From Paenibacillus piri (GTDB lineage: Bacteria; Bacillota; Bacilli; Paenibacillales; NBRC-103111): a DNA stretch of 64,000 bases. A model generated the notes under the pieces. The model did not search any database. It saw only the letters and a program-made list of their open reading frames with translations, and was not told where the DNA came from. Numbering within the stretch: the first letter of the stretch is position 1; the number at the start of each line of letters is the position of its first letter. The stretch is from positions 1 through 64,000 of the forward strand of contig NZ_SMRT01000001.1 in NCBI RefSeq assembly GCF_004354045.1. The letters are read 5' to 3'. Below are positions 36,174 through 45,273 of the stretch, one piece after another. A program made the translations under genes and the position numbers.

Positions 36174-37190
36174 ATGATCGAGCTGAAACATTTAAATAAA
36201 CAATATAAAACGAAAACAGGGTCAGTCACCGGTGTCCACGACGTCAGTCTGACGATCCGCAGAGGCACAGTATTCGGCATTGTCGGATACAGCGGCGCGG
36301 GCAAGAGCTCGGTGCTGCGCTGCATCAACCTGCTGGAAACGCCTACCTCCGGAGAGATCTGGGTGGACGGCGTTAATCTGACGTCGCTTTCGAAGCAGGA
36401 GCTGCGGCGGGCGCGGCAAAAGATCGGGATGATCTTTCAGCATTTTCATCTGATCAGCAGCAAAACGGTGTTTGATAATATCGCCTTCGCGCTGAAGGCT
36501 GCGGATAAGCCGGCCTCCGAGATCGGCGGCCGCGTCCGGGAGCTGCTGCAGCTTGTCGGGCTGTCCGACAAGGCGGACAGCTATCCGGCCCAGCTGAGCG
36601 GCGGCCAGAAGCAGCGGGTCGGCATTGCCCGCGCGCTGGCAAACGATCCGCAGGTATTGCTCTGCGACGAGCCGACCTCGGCGCTCGATCCGATGACGAC
36701 GCATTCGATTTTGGCGCTGCTGCGCGAAATCAACCAATCGCTGGGCTTGACGATCGTGCTGATCACTCATGAGATGGATGTCGTCAAGGACTTGTGCCAG
36801 CATGTGGCTATTATGAATAATGGACGCGTCATTGAAGAGGGCGCGGTGTACGATATTTTCGCCAATCCCGAACAGCCGCTGACCAAGGAATTCGTGCAAA
36901 ATACGCTAGAGTTCAAGCTGCCCCGAAAGCTGTGGGACAGACGGAATCCGGACGGCATGATTGTGAAGGTGGTGTTCCGCAACGAAGCGGCGGAGCAGGC
37001 AATCATCTCCGATATGCTGAAGCAGATTCCGGTGAATGCAAACATTCTTCACGGTAAAATCGATTACATCGGGGACAAGCCGCTCGGTACGTTTATTATG
37101 GAGGTCACCGGCGATGCCGCTCAAGTGGAGCGGGCTTTAACGTATTTGGTCGATCAATCCTGCGCAGTGGAGGTCGTAAACCATGACTGA
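36174..37190 (+). CDS. metN: Methionine ABC transporter ATP-binding protein
   Basis: 338 residues from ATG 36174 (GGGGGA upstream). Walker A GYSGAGKSS, signature LSGGQKQR and Walker B LLCDEPTSALD are intact. The C-terminal ~80 residues form a NIL domain (KVVFRNEAAEQAIISDML, GTFIMEVTGD), which binds methionine and inhibits transport. It overlaps metI by eight bases. Confidence 0.95.
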   Translation: MIELKHLNKQYKTKTGSVTGVHDVSLTIRRGTVFGIVGYSGAGKSSVLRCINLLETPTSGEIWVDGVNLTSLSKQELRRARQKIGMIFQHFHLISSKTVFDNIAFALKAADKPASEIGGRVRELLQLVGLSDKADSYPAQLSGGQKQRVGIARALANDPQVLLCDEPTSALDPMTTHSILALLREINQSLGLTIVLITHEMDVVKDLCQHVAIMNNGRVIEEGAVYDIFANPEQPLTKEFVQNTLEFKLPRKLWDRRNPDGMIVKVVFRNEAAEQAIISDMLKQIPVNANILHGKIDYIGDKPLGTFIMEVTGDAAQVERALTYLVDQSCAVEVVNHD

Positions 37191-37842
37191 TTTTGTTCAA
37201 TTGCTGCCGGATATGCTGAAGGCCTTTTATGAAACGTTATATATGGTGGGTTTATCGCTTCTGATTGCGATCATCGTCGGGATTCCTTTAGGTATTTTGT
37301 TGTTCATCAGCGACCGCGGCCTGTTTGCCGAAAACCGGCCGGTGAATCTGCTGCTGGGCGTCCTGTCGAATGTGATCCGCTCGATTCCGTTTCTCATCCT
37401 GCTGGTGCTGCTGCTGCCTTTGACGCAGTGGATGCTCGGCACGACGATCGGCCCGACGGCCGCGGCCGTGCCGCTGTCGGTGGCGGCTGTGCCGTTCTAT
37501 GCCCGCCTGGTGGAAGCGTCCCTGCGCGAGGTGAGCAAGGGCGTCATCGAGGCGGCCGTGGCGGCAGGAGCCAGGCCGTGGCTGATCATCCGCGAAGTTT
37601 TGCTGCCCGAGGCGAAGCCCGGCATCATCTCCGGGCTGACCATTACGGCAATCAGCCTGCTGGGCTTTTCGGCTATGGCCGGTACGGTCGGCGGCGGCGG
37701 CATCGGCGACCTCGCCATCCGGTTCGGCTATTATCGCTACGACAACCAGGTGCTGTTTACAACGGTTATTTTGCTTATCGCGCTTGTCCAGATCATTCAG
37801 CTTATCGGAGATTGGGCCGCGCGGAAAGTCGATAAGCGTTAA
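37183..37842 (+). CDS. metI: Methionine ABC transporter permease
   Basis: 219 residues, five spans, with the MetI-type EAA loop VIEAAVAAGARPWLIIREV and the following SGLTITAISLLGFSAMAGTV. Forms the channel of the MetNIQ importer. Confidence 0.95.
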   Translation: MTDFVQLLPDMLKAFYETLYMVGLSLLIAIIVGIPLGILLFISDRGLFAENRPVNLLLGVLSNVIRSIPFLILLVLLLPLTQWMLGTTIGPTAAAVPLSVAAVPFYARLVEASLREVSKGVIEAAVAAGARPWLIIREVLLPEAKPGIISGLTITAISLLGFSAMAGTVGGGGIGDLAIRFGYYRYDNQVLFTTVILLIALVQIIQLIGDWAARKVDKR

Positions 37843-37878
37843 ATAATAATACAGAAAGAAAAAGAGGGAGAACGAAAC

Positions 37879-38745
37879 ATGAGAAAGAACTTACTGATCC
37901 TGATGGCGCTAACTCTGATTTTTGCCGTATTTGCCGCAGGCTGCGGCACGAAGCCGCAAGCGTCAGACACCCCAAGCAATGCGGCAGGCGGCGCCGTGAA
38001 GGAAGAACCGAAGAAAACGTTGAAAATCGGCGCAACCGCCGGGCCGTACAGCGATATGGTCAGCAAAGCGATCAAGCCGATTATGGAAAAGAAAGGCTAC
38101 ACGATCGAAGTGGTCGAGTTTAACGACTATGTGCAGCCGAATAAGGCGCTTGCGAATGGCTCGTTGAATGCCAACCTGTTCCAGCATGTGCTATACTTAA
38201 AGAAATTCGCCGAAGACAACAAGCTCGATTTGAAAGAGTTAATCAGTGTGCCGACCGCTCCGATGGGTCTGTACTCGAAGAAATTCAAATCGGTTGACGA
38301 GATCAAAGAAGGCAGTACGCTGACGATCGCCAACGACCCTGCCAACCTGGCCCGCTCGCTCGTTCTGCTTCAGGATATCGGCCTGGTGAAAATCAAGAAA
38401 GATGTGGACCCGGCGAAAGCTTCCGAGAAAGATATCGAGGACAATCCGAAGAAGCTGAACATTAAGCCGCTTGAGGCCGCCCAGCTGCCAAGAACGGTCG
38501 ACAGCTCGGATTTGGCCCTTGTTCCGGGCAACTTTGCTCTTGCAGCGAAGATGGATCTGACATCCGCATTGAAGCTGGAAAATATGGCGGAAAACTACCG
38601 CAATGTATTGGTTGTGAACACGAAGGACGTGGATACGCAGCTTGGCAAAGATTTGAAGGAAACGATCCAGTCCAAGCAATTCGAGCAAATTATCGATGAG
38701 CAGTTCAAAGGCTTCTCCAAGCCGGAATGGATGAAAGGCAAGTAA
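37879..38745 (+). CDS. metQ: Methionine-binding lipoprotein
   Basis: 288 residues from ATG behind AGGGAGA. Signal peptide with lipobox AAGCG, then the NlpA/MetQ fold: KIGATAGPYSDMVSKAI, VEFNDYVQPNKALANGSL, NLFQHVLYL, PMGLYSKKFKSVDEI and IANDPANLARSLVLLQ. Last gene of metNIQ; delivers methionine or related sulphur compounds. Confidence 0.95.
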   Translation: MRKNLLILMALTLIFAVFAAGCGTKPQASDTPSNAAGGAVKEEPKKTLKIGATAGPYSDMVSKAIKPIMEKKGYTIEVVEFNDYVQPNKALANGSLNANLFQHVLYLKKFAEDNKLDLKELISVPTAPMGLYSKKFKSVDEIKEGSTLTIANDPANLARSLVLLQDIGLVKIKKDVDPAKASEKDIEDNPKKLNIKPLEAAQLPRTVDSSDLALVPGNFALAAKMDLTSALKLENMAENYRNVLVVNTKDVDTQLGKDLKETIQSKQFEQIIDEQFKGFSKPEWMKGK

Positions 38746-38795
38746 GTATAGATTGCGGAATTATCGTGCCCGAAGTCATTGGGCATCATCATACG

Positions 38796-38821
38796 AAAGG
38801 GCTGCTGCGTGCAGCCTTTTT
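38796..38821 (+). terminator. Rho-independent terminator after metQ
   Basis: GGCTGC and GCAGCC pair around TGCGT with flanking A-run and T-run. Confidence 0.8.
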
Positions 38822-38846
38822 AATTGTCACAAAGGAGTGGAACGGC

Positions 38847-39740
38847 ATGGCAAAGCTTTCCCGGACGCGTACTGCGCTGCTGATCGCATTTCTCGTATTA
38901 ATTTGGGGGATCAATTGGCCTTTATCGAAAATCGCTCTTTCTTACACGCCGCCGGTGCTGTTTTCGGGAATGAGAACGCTGCTGGGCGGACTGCTGCTGC
39001 TGGTTGTTGCGCTTCCCCGCTACAAGCAGCTGCGGTTTAAGGAAACATGGCCGATGTACGTGCTTTCGTCCCTGTTAAACATCATCTTATATTACGGTCT
39101 GCAGACGATCGGACTCAATTATATGCCTGCAGGGCTGTTCGCGGCGATCGTCTTTCTGCAGCCGGTGCTTGTCGGTTTGTTTTCGTGGCTCTGGATGGGG
39201 GAAGCGATGAACGGCCTGAAATTTACCGGCCTCATTCTCGGCTTCTCCGGCGTCGCCGTCATTAGCGTTGGCGGCATGTCCGGCCATATATCCGCGATCG
39301 GCATTTGGCTTGCCGTCGGGTCTGCGCTCAGCTGGGCGCTGGGCACCCTGTATGTGAAAAAAATAGGCGGCAGCGTCGACCCGATCTGGCTCGTCACGGT
39401 GCAGCTGATCATTGGGGGCATGCTGATGACGGCACTCGGCACCGAGGTCGAAAGCTGGTCGAGCGTCGTCTGGAGCGCGCCGTTCATCGCATGCCTGCTG
39501 TTCATATCCATCTTTGTCATCACGGCCGGCTGGCTTGTGTTCTATCATCTGATCGGCGCGGGCGAAGCGAGCGAGGTGGCCTCGTACACGTTTCTGATTC
39601 CGCTAATCGCCATTCTGATCAGCACGCTGTTTTTGCACGAGCCGTTTACGTTGTATCTTTTGGCCGGCCTGATTCTCATCGTCATCAGCATTTACCTGGT
39701 CAACCGCAAGCCACGCAAGGCGGCGGTAGGCGCTGCCTAA
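38847..39740 (+). CDS. EamA/DMT-superfamily permease
   Basis: 297 residues from ATG 38847 with AAAGGAGTGG upstream. Ten spans in two EamA repeats; begins ALLIAFLVLIWGINWPLSKI. Substrate unknown; amino-acid or drug efflux is usual for the family. The stop overlaps the convergent hydrolase gene by four bases. Confidence 0.88.
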   Translation: MAKLSRTRTALLIAFLVLIWGINWPLSKIALSYTPPVLFSGMRTLLGGLLLLVVALPRYKQLRFKETWPMYVLSSLLNIILYYGLQTIGLNYMPAGLFAAIVFLQPVLVGLFSWLWMGEAMNGLKFTGLILGFSGVAVISVGGMSGHISAIGIWLAVGSALSWALGTLYVKKIGGSVDPIWLVTVQLIIGGMLMTALGTEVESWSSVVWSAPFIACLLFISIFVITAGWLVFYHLIGAGEASEVASYTFLIPLIAILISTLFLHEPFTLYLLAGLILIVISIYLVNRKPRKAAVGAA

Positions 39741-40435
39741 AGGCGGGCGAGCGGGATTTCCTCACCGGGCTTCATCGGGAATCCCGCGATCCCTTTTGCT
39801 TTCAGCTGTCCGGCGAAAGCCGCGGCGTCCTGGGCTATCATAGGGAATGTGCTGTGATGGATCGGAATGACCGCTTTGGCCCGCAGCCATTCAGCCGCGA
39901 TCAATGCGTCCGCAGGACCCATCGTCAGCAAGTCTCCGATCGGCAGCAGCGCGTAGTCGATCCGGTTCAGCTCCCCGATTATTTTCATATCTCCGAATAA
40001 AGACGTGTCCCCGGCATGCAGCAGCGTGATGTCGTTCCAGGTCAGCAGGTAGCCTCCCGGCATTCCCATGTATACGATCTTTTGCTCTTCTTCGATAACC
40101 ATGCCCGAGCTGTGAAAAGCTTGCACCATTTTGGCTTTGGCGAAGCCGAGATCGACCGTCCCGCCGATGTTGACGCCAATCGTTTTCAACCCTTTCCAGG
40201 AAAAATATGTAGCCAGCTCGTAAGTGGCGATAATGGTCGCGTCGTTAGCGCGCGCGATCGTTTCCGCATCGGCGATATGGTCGCCATGACCGTGTGTAAG
40301 CAAAATATATTGCGCCTGAATATGTTCCGCCTTCGTAACGGCGACAGGGTTTCCGTTCAAAAACGGGTCGATCACAACGGATTGGCTGCCCTCGGTAATT
40401 TGTACGCAGGAATGACCGTGATAAATCAGCTTCAT
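39737..40435 (-). CDS. UPF0173 metal-dependent hydrolase (metallo-beta-lactamase fold)
   Basis: 232 residues from ATG 40435 with GAGGAGG upstream. Begins MKLIYHGHSCVQI, as UPF0173 proteins do; metal ligands in LLTHGHGDHIAD, HAGDTSLFGD and IPIHHSTFP. Length equals the family norm (~227). The biological substrate is not known. Confidence 0.88.
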   Translation of the reverse strand: MKLIYHGHSCVQITEGSQSVVIDPFLNGNPVAVTKAEHIQAQYILLTHGHGDHIADAETIARANDATIIATYELATYFSWKGLKTIGVNIGGTVDLGFAKAKMVQAFHSSGMVIEEEQKIVYMGMPGGYLLTWNDITLLHAGDTSLFGDMKIIGELNRIDYALLPIGDLLTMGPADALIAAEWLRAKAVIPIHHSTFPMIAQDAAAFAGQLKAKGIAGFPMKPGEEIPLARL

Positions 40436-40610
40436 CTTCAGATTCCTCCTCGTGATTTGAAATGGCAGCGTTGAATGCGCTGTCAGCAACTATTTTACAT
40501 GGTTCTGTCAGGGAAGAGCAAATCGCCGCCGGAAGCTTCCTGAATTTTCTTGTCATGATTATTCCGTTTTATACAGAAAATGAATTCGGACAAATTAATC
40601 GGGAAAAGGG

Positions 40611-41729
40611 ATGGTTCCTATCGACAAACGTTATGTTTGCCTGGCGGTTTCTTTCTTGATATGTATGATGGTCGGCCATTCCGCTCTTGCGGCTCCTGAA
40701 ATGATAACGGAATTGTCCGTGAAAATTTCTCCGCAATCGGAATTCGAATCCCGTCTGACAATAACGAACAATCAATTATTCGACCGGTTCGACCGTAAAA
40801 GCAAACGTACGCCGGCGCCCTTCATCCCCGACACCGACACTGTCGTCGCCTTGAAGGTAAACGGAAACGAAGTAACTTACCGGCTGGATCGCGAAGGTAT
40901 GCTATACAACGAGCAAACCAATGAAAGGATCGAGCTCAAGCCCAAGGTAAAAGCGAAGCTCGTCCAATATGCCGAATATTTGCGGTCCGTTCACTACGGG
41001 CAGATTGTGCCTTGGGAGGAAGCGAGGGCGCTTCTGCCGAAAAAAATGAAGTTTAAAGTGGTCGACATCGAATCCGGGCTCAGCTTCAACGTCCAGCGGA
41101 GAGCCGGGAGCCAGCATGCGGATGTGCAGCCGCTGACCAAGGCGGACACGGCGGTCATGAAGCGAATTTACAACGGCAAATGGAGCTGGAAGCGGAAGGC
41201 TATATTGGTGCAGGCCGGCGACCGGATGCTCGCCGCTTCCATGCACGGGATGCCGCACGGCGGCGATGGCATCCCTGATAACGACTTTTCGGGACATTTT
41301 TGCATTCATTTTCTGGGGAGCACGACGCATGGCTCCCGCAAGGTCGATCCCGAGCATCAGTTGATGGTCTTTAAAGCAGGGGGGCAGCTGGAAACGTATT
41401 TCGCCCGGGCTACGCCTTATGAGATCGTGGATGCTTATTTTAACTCGTTCAGCCTGGACCATTCGTATTTGCAAAACATCAGCTTCACGAATAAGCGGCA
41501 TATGCAGCTGGAAACGCTGATGCGCAATCCGGATGAAATTACAAAAATCCGTAAAAAGCTCAAAGCCTCTAAAGCCAAGACGGATGAGCTGACCGCCGTC
41601 GAAATTCCGGTCGAGGTGGGGATTACCCGGAAAGGCCTCCGCGAGGAGCGAATTACCGTCATTTTTCAAATGAAACGGACGTCCGTAACAGGCCCGTGGA
41701 AAATCGACGAGATCGAAATGATCTCCTAA
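40611..41729 (+). CDS. Secreted protein of unknown function with a His/Cys motif
   Basis: 372 residues. Signal peptide at 1-28 (CLAVSFLICMMVGHSALAA) without a lipobox. The middle carries GMPHGGDGIPDNDFSGHFCIHF followed by STTHGS: a tight H-x-C-x-H cluster with a second His. This could be a catalytic or metal site, reminiscent of, but not matching, the Cys/His site of L,D-transpeptidases. The C-terminal ~100 residues are Lys-rich and helical, then a beta segment ending in TGPWKIDEIEM. I do not recognise the family. Neighbours are a UPF0173 hydrolase and a cwlJ remnant. Confidence 0.75.
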   Translation: MVPIDKRYVCLAVSFLICMMVGHSALAAPEMITELSVKISPQSEFESRLTITNNQLFDRFDRKSKRTPAPFIPDTDTVVALKVNGNEVTYRLDREGMLYNEQTNERIELKPKVKAKLVQYAEYLRSVHYGQIVPWEEARALLPKKMKFKVVDIESGLSFNVQRRAGSQHADVQPLTKADTAVMKRIYNGKWSWKRKAILVQAGDRMLAASMHGMPHGGDGIPDNDFSGHFCIHFLGSTTHGSRKVDPEHQLMVFKAGGQLETYFARATPYEIVDAYFNSFSLDHSYLQNISFTNKRHMQLETLMRNPDEITKIRKKLKASKAKTDELTAVEIPVEVGITRKGLREERITVIFQMKRTSVTGPWKIDEIEMIS

Positions 41730-41746
41730 CACCTGACTATGAATTT

Positions 41747-41856
41747 ACATGTAAAATGCCGCTTCCATCCCCACTTATATAGTGGTATGAAGGCGGCTTT
41801 GCCTATTTTTTGGGACTGTATTATCGGTTGATACCCCTATGGGACAGCCCCTTATT
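41747..41856. repeat. Two-copy hairpin element, copy 1
   Basis: CATGTAAAA, then a hairpin in which GCCGC.TTCAT-like arms enclose CCACTTATATAGTGG, then TTTGCCTATTTTTTGG and a GGGACTGT...ACAGCCCC pair. The same order occurs at 55669-55778. The stem plus T-run would also terminate transcription of the upstream gene. Confidence 0.8.
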
Positions 41857-41884
41857 TGTTTGTGGTGCCTCGCGATTGTTTAGA

Positions 41885-42068
41885 ACGTTTGATAATAATA
41901 TCCGTGAATCGTCGCTTCGAATGCATGCGGCTGATACACAATCTGGGTGAATAGTGCTAAGCCCCTTGAAATCGGAGCAATTCGCCCGGATCCGGTTAAT
42001 GCCGACGTTGCCGACCAGCAGCATGAATTGTTCGCCTTTAGTGTATGAATGCCCGCCGGGACTGGTGC
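41885..42068 (-). pseudogene. cwlJ: Frameshifted remnant of cwlJ (spore cortex-lytic hydrolase)
   Basis: Minus-strand translation reads LLVGNVGINRIRANCSDFKG, almost the CwlJ sequence, then STIH. The match continues in another frame as QIVYQPHAFEATIHGYYYQ and stops. So about 55 residues of a ~142 residue enzyme remain, with at least one frameshift. The upstream part with the acidic RAEAEGE region is not recognisable and the C-terminal third is missing; repeat copy 1 begins about 30 bases beyond. No functional protein is expected. 42069-42303 holds no other gene. Confidence 0.82.
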
Positions 42069-42303
42069 CCAAGAAACTCGTTGAGTAAGCGGCGAATCGC
42101 CGGTCGTTCCGAAAAACTTTTATAGACCGGACTCGTTAATTGTACGCTACAAGGGCATCATTCTGTGGTACGATGGAAAAACGGGACGTTAAATGGAGAC
42201 GGACGATAGTCCGGTCGGCAGGCGGAACCATGACCCTTTCCGCGCAGCGGCATGGATTCGCCGGGCTTTCAAACTACAGTCGGAGAGGCGAGGATGCTAA
42301 CGT

Positions 42304-43578
42304 ATGTCGATGTCGAGTGGTACAGCAGTTACGGAGGACCAGCAGTCGCAGACTGGATTCGTCAAAAGAAACCCGTATAAAGACGGGCCGTTCTGGGGGA
42401 TTTGTATCGGACACGCGTTCACTCACTGGTATCCGTCCTCCATGTACATTTTACTGCCTTATATTGTCATAGCCTACCAGTTTTCGATCACACAGGCGGG
42501 ACTGCTAATAACGTTAAGGTCATTGGTCAATGCGCTGTTGACCATGCCGATCGGTGCGGTAACCGATATGTCGAGGAAAAAGCATTTGTTTATGGCAGCT
42601 TCTTTGTTTATGGTCGGCATGCCGTTTCTGTTTATCGGCTTTGTTCAGGAATATTGGATGTTCGCGATTTTATTTATCATCATGGGCGTCGGCAACGAGT
42701 TCTGGCATCCGGCCTCCTACACTACGTTATCCGTTCGCTTTCCGGATCAGCGGGGCTTGACGTTCGGCTATCACGCAATGGCTTCCAATCTCGGGGACAT
42801 GGTGGCGCCGATCGTCATCGGCGCGCTGATCGTCACCTACACATGGCAGGAAATTATATACTGGAACTTCGTTCCGGGCGTGTTTTTCGCGGTGTTTATA
42901 TTGATTACGCTGCGCAATATGACGGTCGATACGTCGTCTAAACTGAAAGCGCGTGCACAGAGCGATGGCGGCGGGCTCAAGGACTACATGCAAGGGGTCA
43001 AGCAGCTGCTGCGCAACCGAACCGTTGTGCTGATCGCTTTGCTAAGCGGCATCCGGGCGATGGCGCAAAGCGGGATCATGATTTTACTGCCTTTATATTT
43101 AGCGATGCAAATCGGTTTGAATGCATTCTGGGTCGGGATGACGCTGGGCGTGCTGCAAGCGGGAGGATTGATTGCCGCGCCGATCGTGGGCAGAATGGCG
43201 GATCGGTCGGGTCCGCGGAACATTTTAACGACCTTAATGGTCATTACATCGGCGATGCTCGTCATTGTATCGCTGATCCGCCACGACTGGCTGCTGATCG
43301 GCACGATTGCCGTTCTCGGCTTTTTCCTGTACGCAATGCGCCCGGTGCTGCAGGCATGGGCGATGGAGAGCACCGACACGCGGGTGGCGGGAACGACAAC
43401 GAGCCTGCTGTTCGGCATACAATCGCTGATGGGCGCCGCTTCGCCGATCATCGGCACCTATTTGGCGCAAACCTACTCCTACGCCGCGGCCTTTTATTTT
43501 TTGGCGGCTGTCATATTGGCAGGCAATCTGGTCATTCATTTCATACCCAAGTCCGAGGGCGGGCAGACGACGGAATGA
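42304..43578 (+). CDS. Major facilitator superfamily transporter
   Basis: 424 residues, 12 spans. The N-terminal half has the MFS loop PIGAVTDMSRKKHLF and the second half GRMADRSGPRNIL, the duplicated loop-2/loop-8 motif. The start GICIGHAFTHWYPSSMYILLP resembles the fosmidomycin-resistance (Fsr)-like group. Substrate unknown. GAGGCGAGG lies upstream of the ATG. Confidence 0.88.
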   Translation: MSMSSGTAVTEDQQSQTGFVKRNPYKDGPFWGICIGHAFTHWYPSSMYILLPYIVIAYQFSITQAGLLITLRSLVNALLTMPIGAVTDMSRKKHLFMAASLFMVGMPFLFIGFVQEYWMFAILFIIMGVGNEFWHPASYTTLSVRFPDQRGLTFGYHAMASNLGDMVAPIVIGALIVTYTWQEIIYWNFVPGVFFAVFILITLRNMTVDTSSKLKARAQSDGGGLKDYMQGVKQLLRNRTVVLIALLSGIRAMAQSGIMILLPLYLAMQIGLNAFWVGMTLGVLQAGGLIAAPIVGRMADRSGPRNILTTLMVITSAMLVIVSLIRHDWLLIGTIAVLGFFLYAMRPVLQAWAMESTDTRVAGTTTSLLFGIQSLMGAASPIIGTYLAQTYSYAAAFYFLAAVILAGNLVIHFIPKSEGGQTTE

Positions 43579-43657
43579 GCTGTGCGAGGGCTGCCGGCTA
43601 AGTCTCCGGCTTTCAGCTTGCTTGCCGTCTTTTCGATGGAAGCCGGAAAGCCGCAAT

Positions 43658-45064
43658 TTAAGGCGCAGACAAGTCAATAAATAAATGATTCAATACATAA
43701 TCAAACCATCGTCCGCTTCGGGTTGAATTTGTCAGGCTTATTTTATTTTTTTTATCGACGACATAAGTGTTTCCGTTCCGGTCTTCATATGCCGAGTAGG
43801 CAATATGATCCGCCAGTTTTTTGACCGAAAAGGATGTGTCCACTGAGTAAAAGCCGTCTTTCTCTTTAACCATGGTCGGCGAGAAGCGATTATTGGATGA
43901 TCGGATCATAAGCTTGTTGTTTTGAAGAGCTGTAATTTCAATGTCAAAAGCGTTGAATTCGGCGTTAAGCCCATGGATGTCCCCGTTTGCTTCAATAAGC
44001 GCGATCTGCGAATACGGATTAGCCGGTCTCCACGTACCGAAATTCGAATCGCTGACAAGCCAAACCGAACCGTCGGACGATCGGATTATACGAGTCGGAC
44101 TCTGGGTCATCCCGGGTATTTGTTTAGCTGCCCTGTCTTTAACGATAAAGTAGCGGTATTCGGGCAGCAGGGTCCACCACTTTTCCGAGTTTTCGCTGTC
44201 TTTTCGAGCGCCGACCACGACCAGATCCATACCGTTGCCAATATGTAGCGCTTTGCTTATGACAGGATGACCTGCCGATTTCAGAGCTTCCAGGTCCATA
44301 AGATCGATGCCGTGATATCGTATCAGGTTACCTTCACGCTCAATATTTTTCCCTGCATCAGCTTCGAAGGGAAGTATGATTGCGCCGCTTGCTTGAGGAG
44401 CGAGCTCCTTGATTGACGCTGCCTCGGCTTCGTTTAATGCCGCCGGATCATGCTGCAGGTCCTTCGATATTTTCAGGAGTCCGGCGGTTGTCGTATCCAG
44501 GTAAAGATAGCGATCATCATCATAAATGATGTTATGCAATATTTGAACCTGATCCGTTCCGATTCGGAGTCCCCCGCTGCTATCCCAGTTTACTTCCCAT
44601 TCGAATTCGTCATGTGCAAATTTCCAGGTGAGAGGGAAATATGTGATGTCTTCATAAACAAGCAATGGGTACGGTTCGCTCGAATTGTCGATCGTTTTTC
44701 CATTTACGGATACAGGGAACATCGGAATCGTTGCATGCGTCGGCTTTTCCGCCTTTGAAGAGCTCTCAGGATTAACGGCAATTCCTTTCGGTGCCGATTT
44801 TATAATCGCGAGACCGTTTTCCTGGCTCCAGCTTACGATCAGCGCAAGCGCTTGGCCGTATTCCCAAGTCATCGGTACGTAGGTGACGTCTCTATAAAGC
44901 AGCAAGGGGTACCGCGTTTTTTCATTGTCGATCGTAACGCCGTTCAGTTCAACCGGAAAAGGGACTCTGCTCACTGAAACCGAATTTGCCGCATGCGCGG
45001 AAGAAGCAATGAAGCCGATACTGCCCGCAAGAACAGCAGCAATCAATTGTCTCTTTAACCTCAT
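43658..45064 (-). CDS. Secreted protein with two copper-amine-oxidase-N type domains
   Basis: 468 residues from ATG 45064 (GAGGCGGCG upstream). Signal peptide at 1-26 ending SSAHA. Two tandem stalk domains follow at about 28-90 (FPVELNGVTIDN...DVTYVPMTWEYG) and 110-170 (FPVSVNGKTIDN...DITYFPLTWKFA), of the PF07833 type that Paenibacilli use in many surface proteins. The remaining 290 residues look like a beta-rich, propeller-like domain (SDGSVWLVSDSN, NTYVVDKKNKI) without catalytic motifs. It is probably a cell-surface protein of unknown role. Confidence 0.8.
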   Translation of the reverse strand: MRLKRQLIAAVLAGSIGFIASSAHAANSVSVSRVPFPVELNGVTIDNEKTRYPLLLYRDVTYVPMTWEYGQALALIVSWSQENGLAIIKSAPKGIAVNPESSSKAEKPTHATIPMFPVSVNGKTIDNSSEPYPLLVYEDITYFPLTWKFAHDEFEWEVNWDSSGGLRIGTDQVQILHNIIYDDDRYLYLDTTTAGLLKISKDLQHDPAALNEAEAASIKELAPQASGAIILPFEADAGKNIEREGNLIRYHGIDLMDLEALKSAGHPVISKALHIGNGMDLVVVGARKDSENSEKWWTLLPEYRYFIVKDRAAKQIPGMTQSPTRIIRSSDGSVWLVSDSNFGTWRPANPYSQIALIEANGDIHGLNAEFNAFDIEITALQNNKLMIRSSNNRFSPTMVKEKDGFYSVDTSFSVKKLADHIAYSAYEDRNGNTYVVDKKNKISLTNSTRSGRWFDYVLNHLFIDLSAP

Positions 45065-45273
45065 TCTATCGCCGCCTCTTATAAGTATTACTATATAGAC
45101 GCATGACAAGGGGATGAAGTTACGTGCAACAACAGAAGGATCTTCCGGATGGAAAGACGGTTATATTCGGCTCGGCGGACCCCTAAATCTGATTCATTCG
45201 CACCGGGGGACACGTTGTAAGTGAACAGGGACAGCCAGAGTGTCCAAAAATCACATGGGGGACCCGACGCGAG

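Noticed and set aside
41821..42072. Intact 83-residue protein
   Set aside because: The recognisable part is the middle of CwlJ, and the match changes frame; it is better described as a pseudogene.
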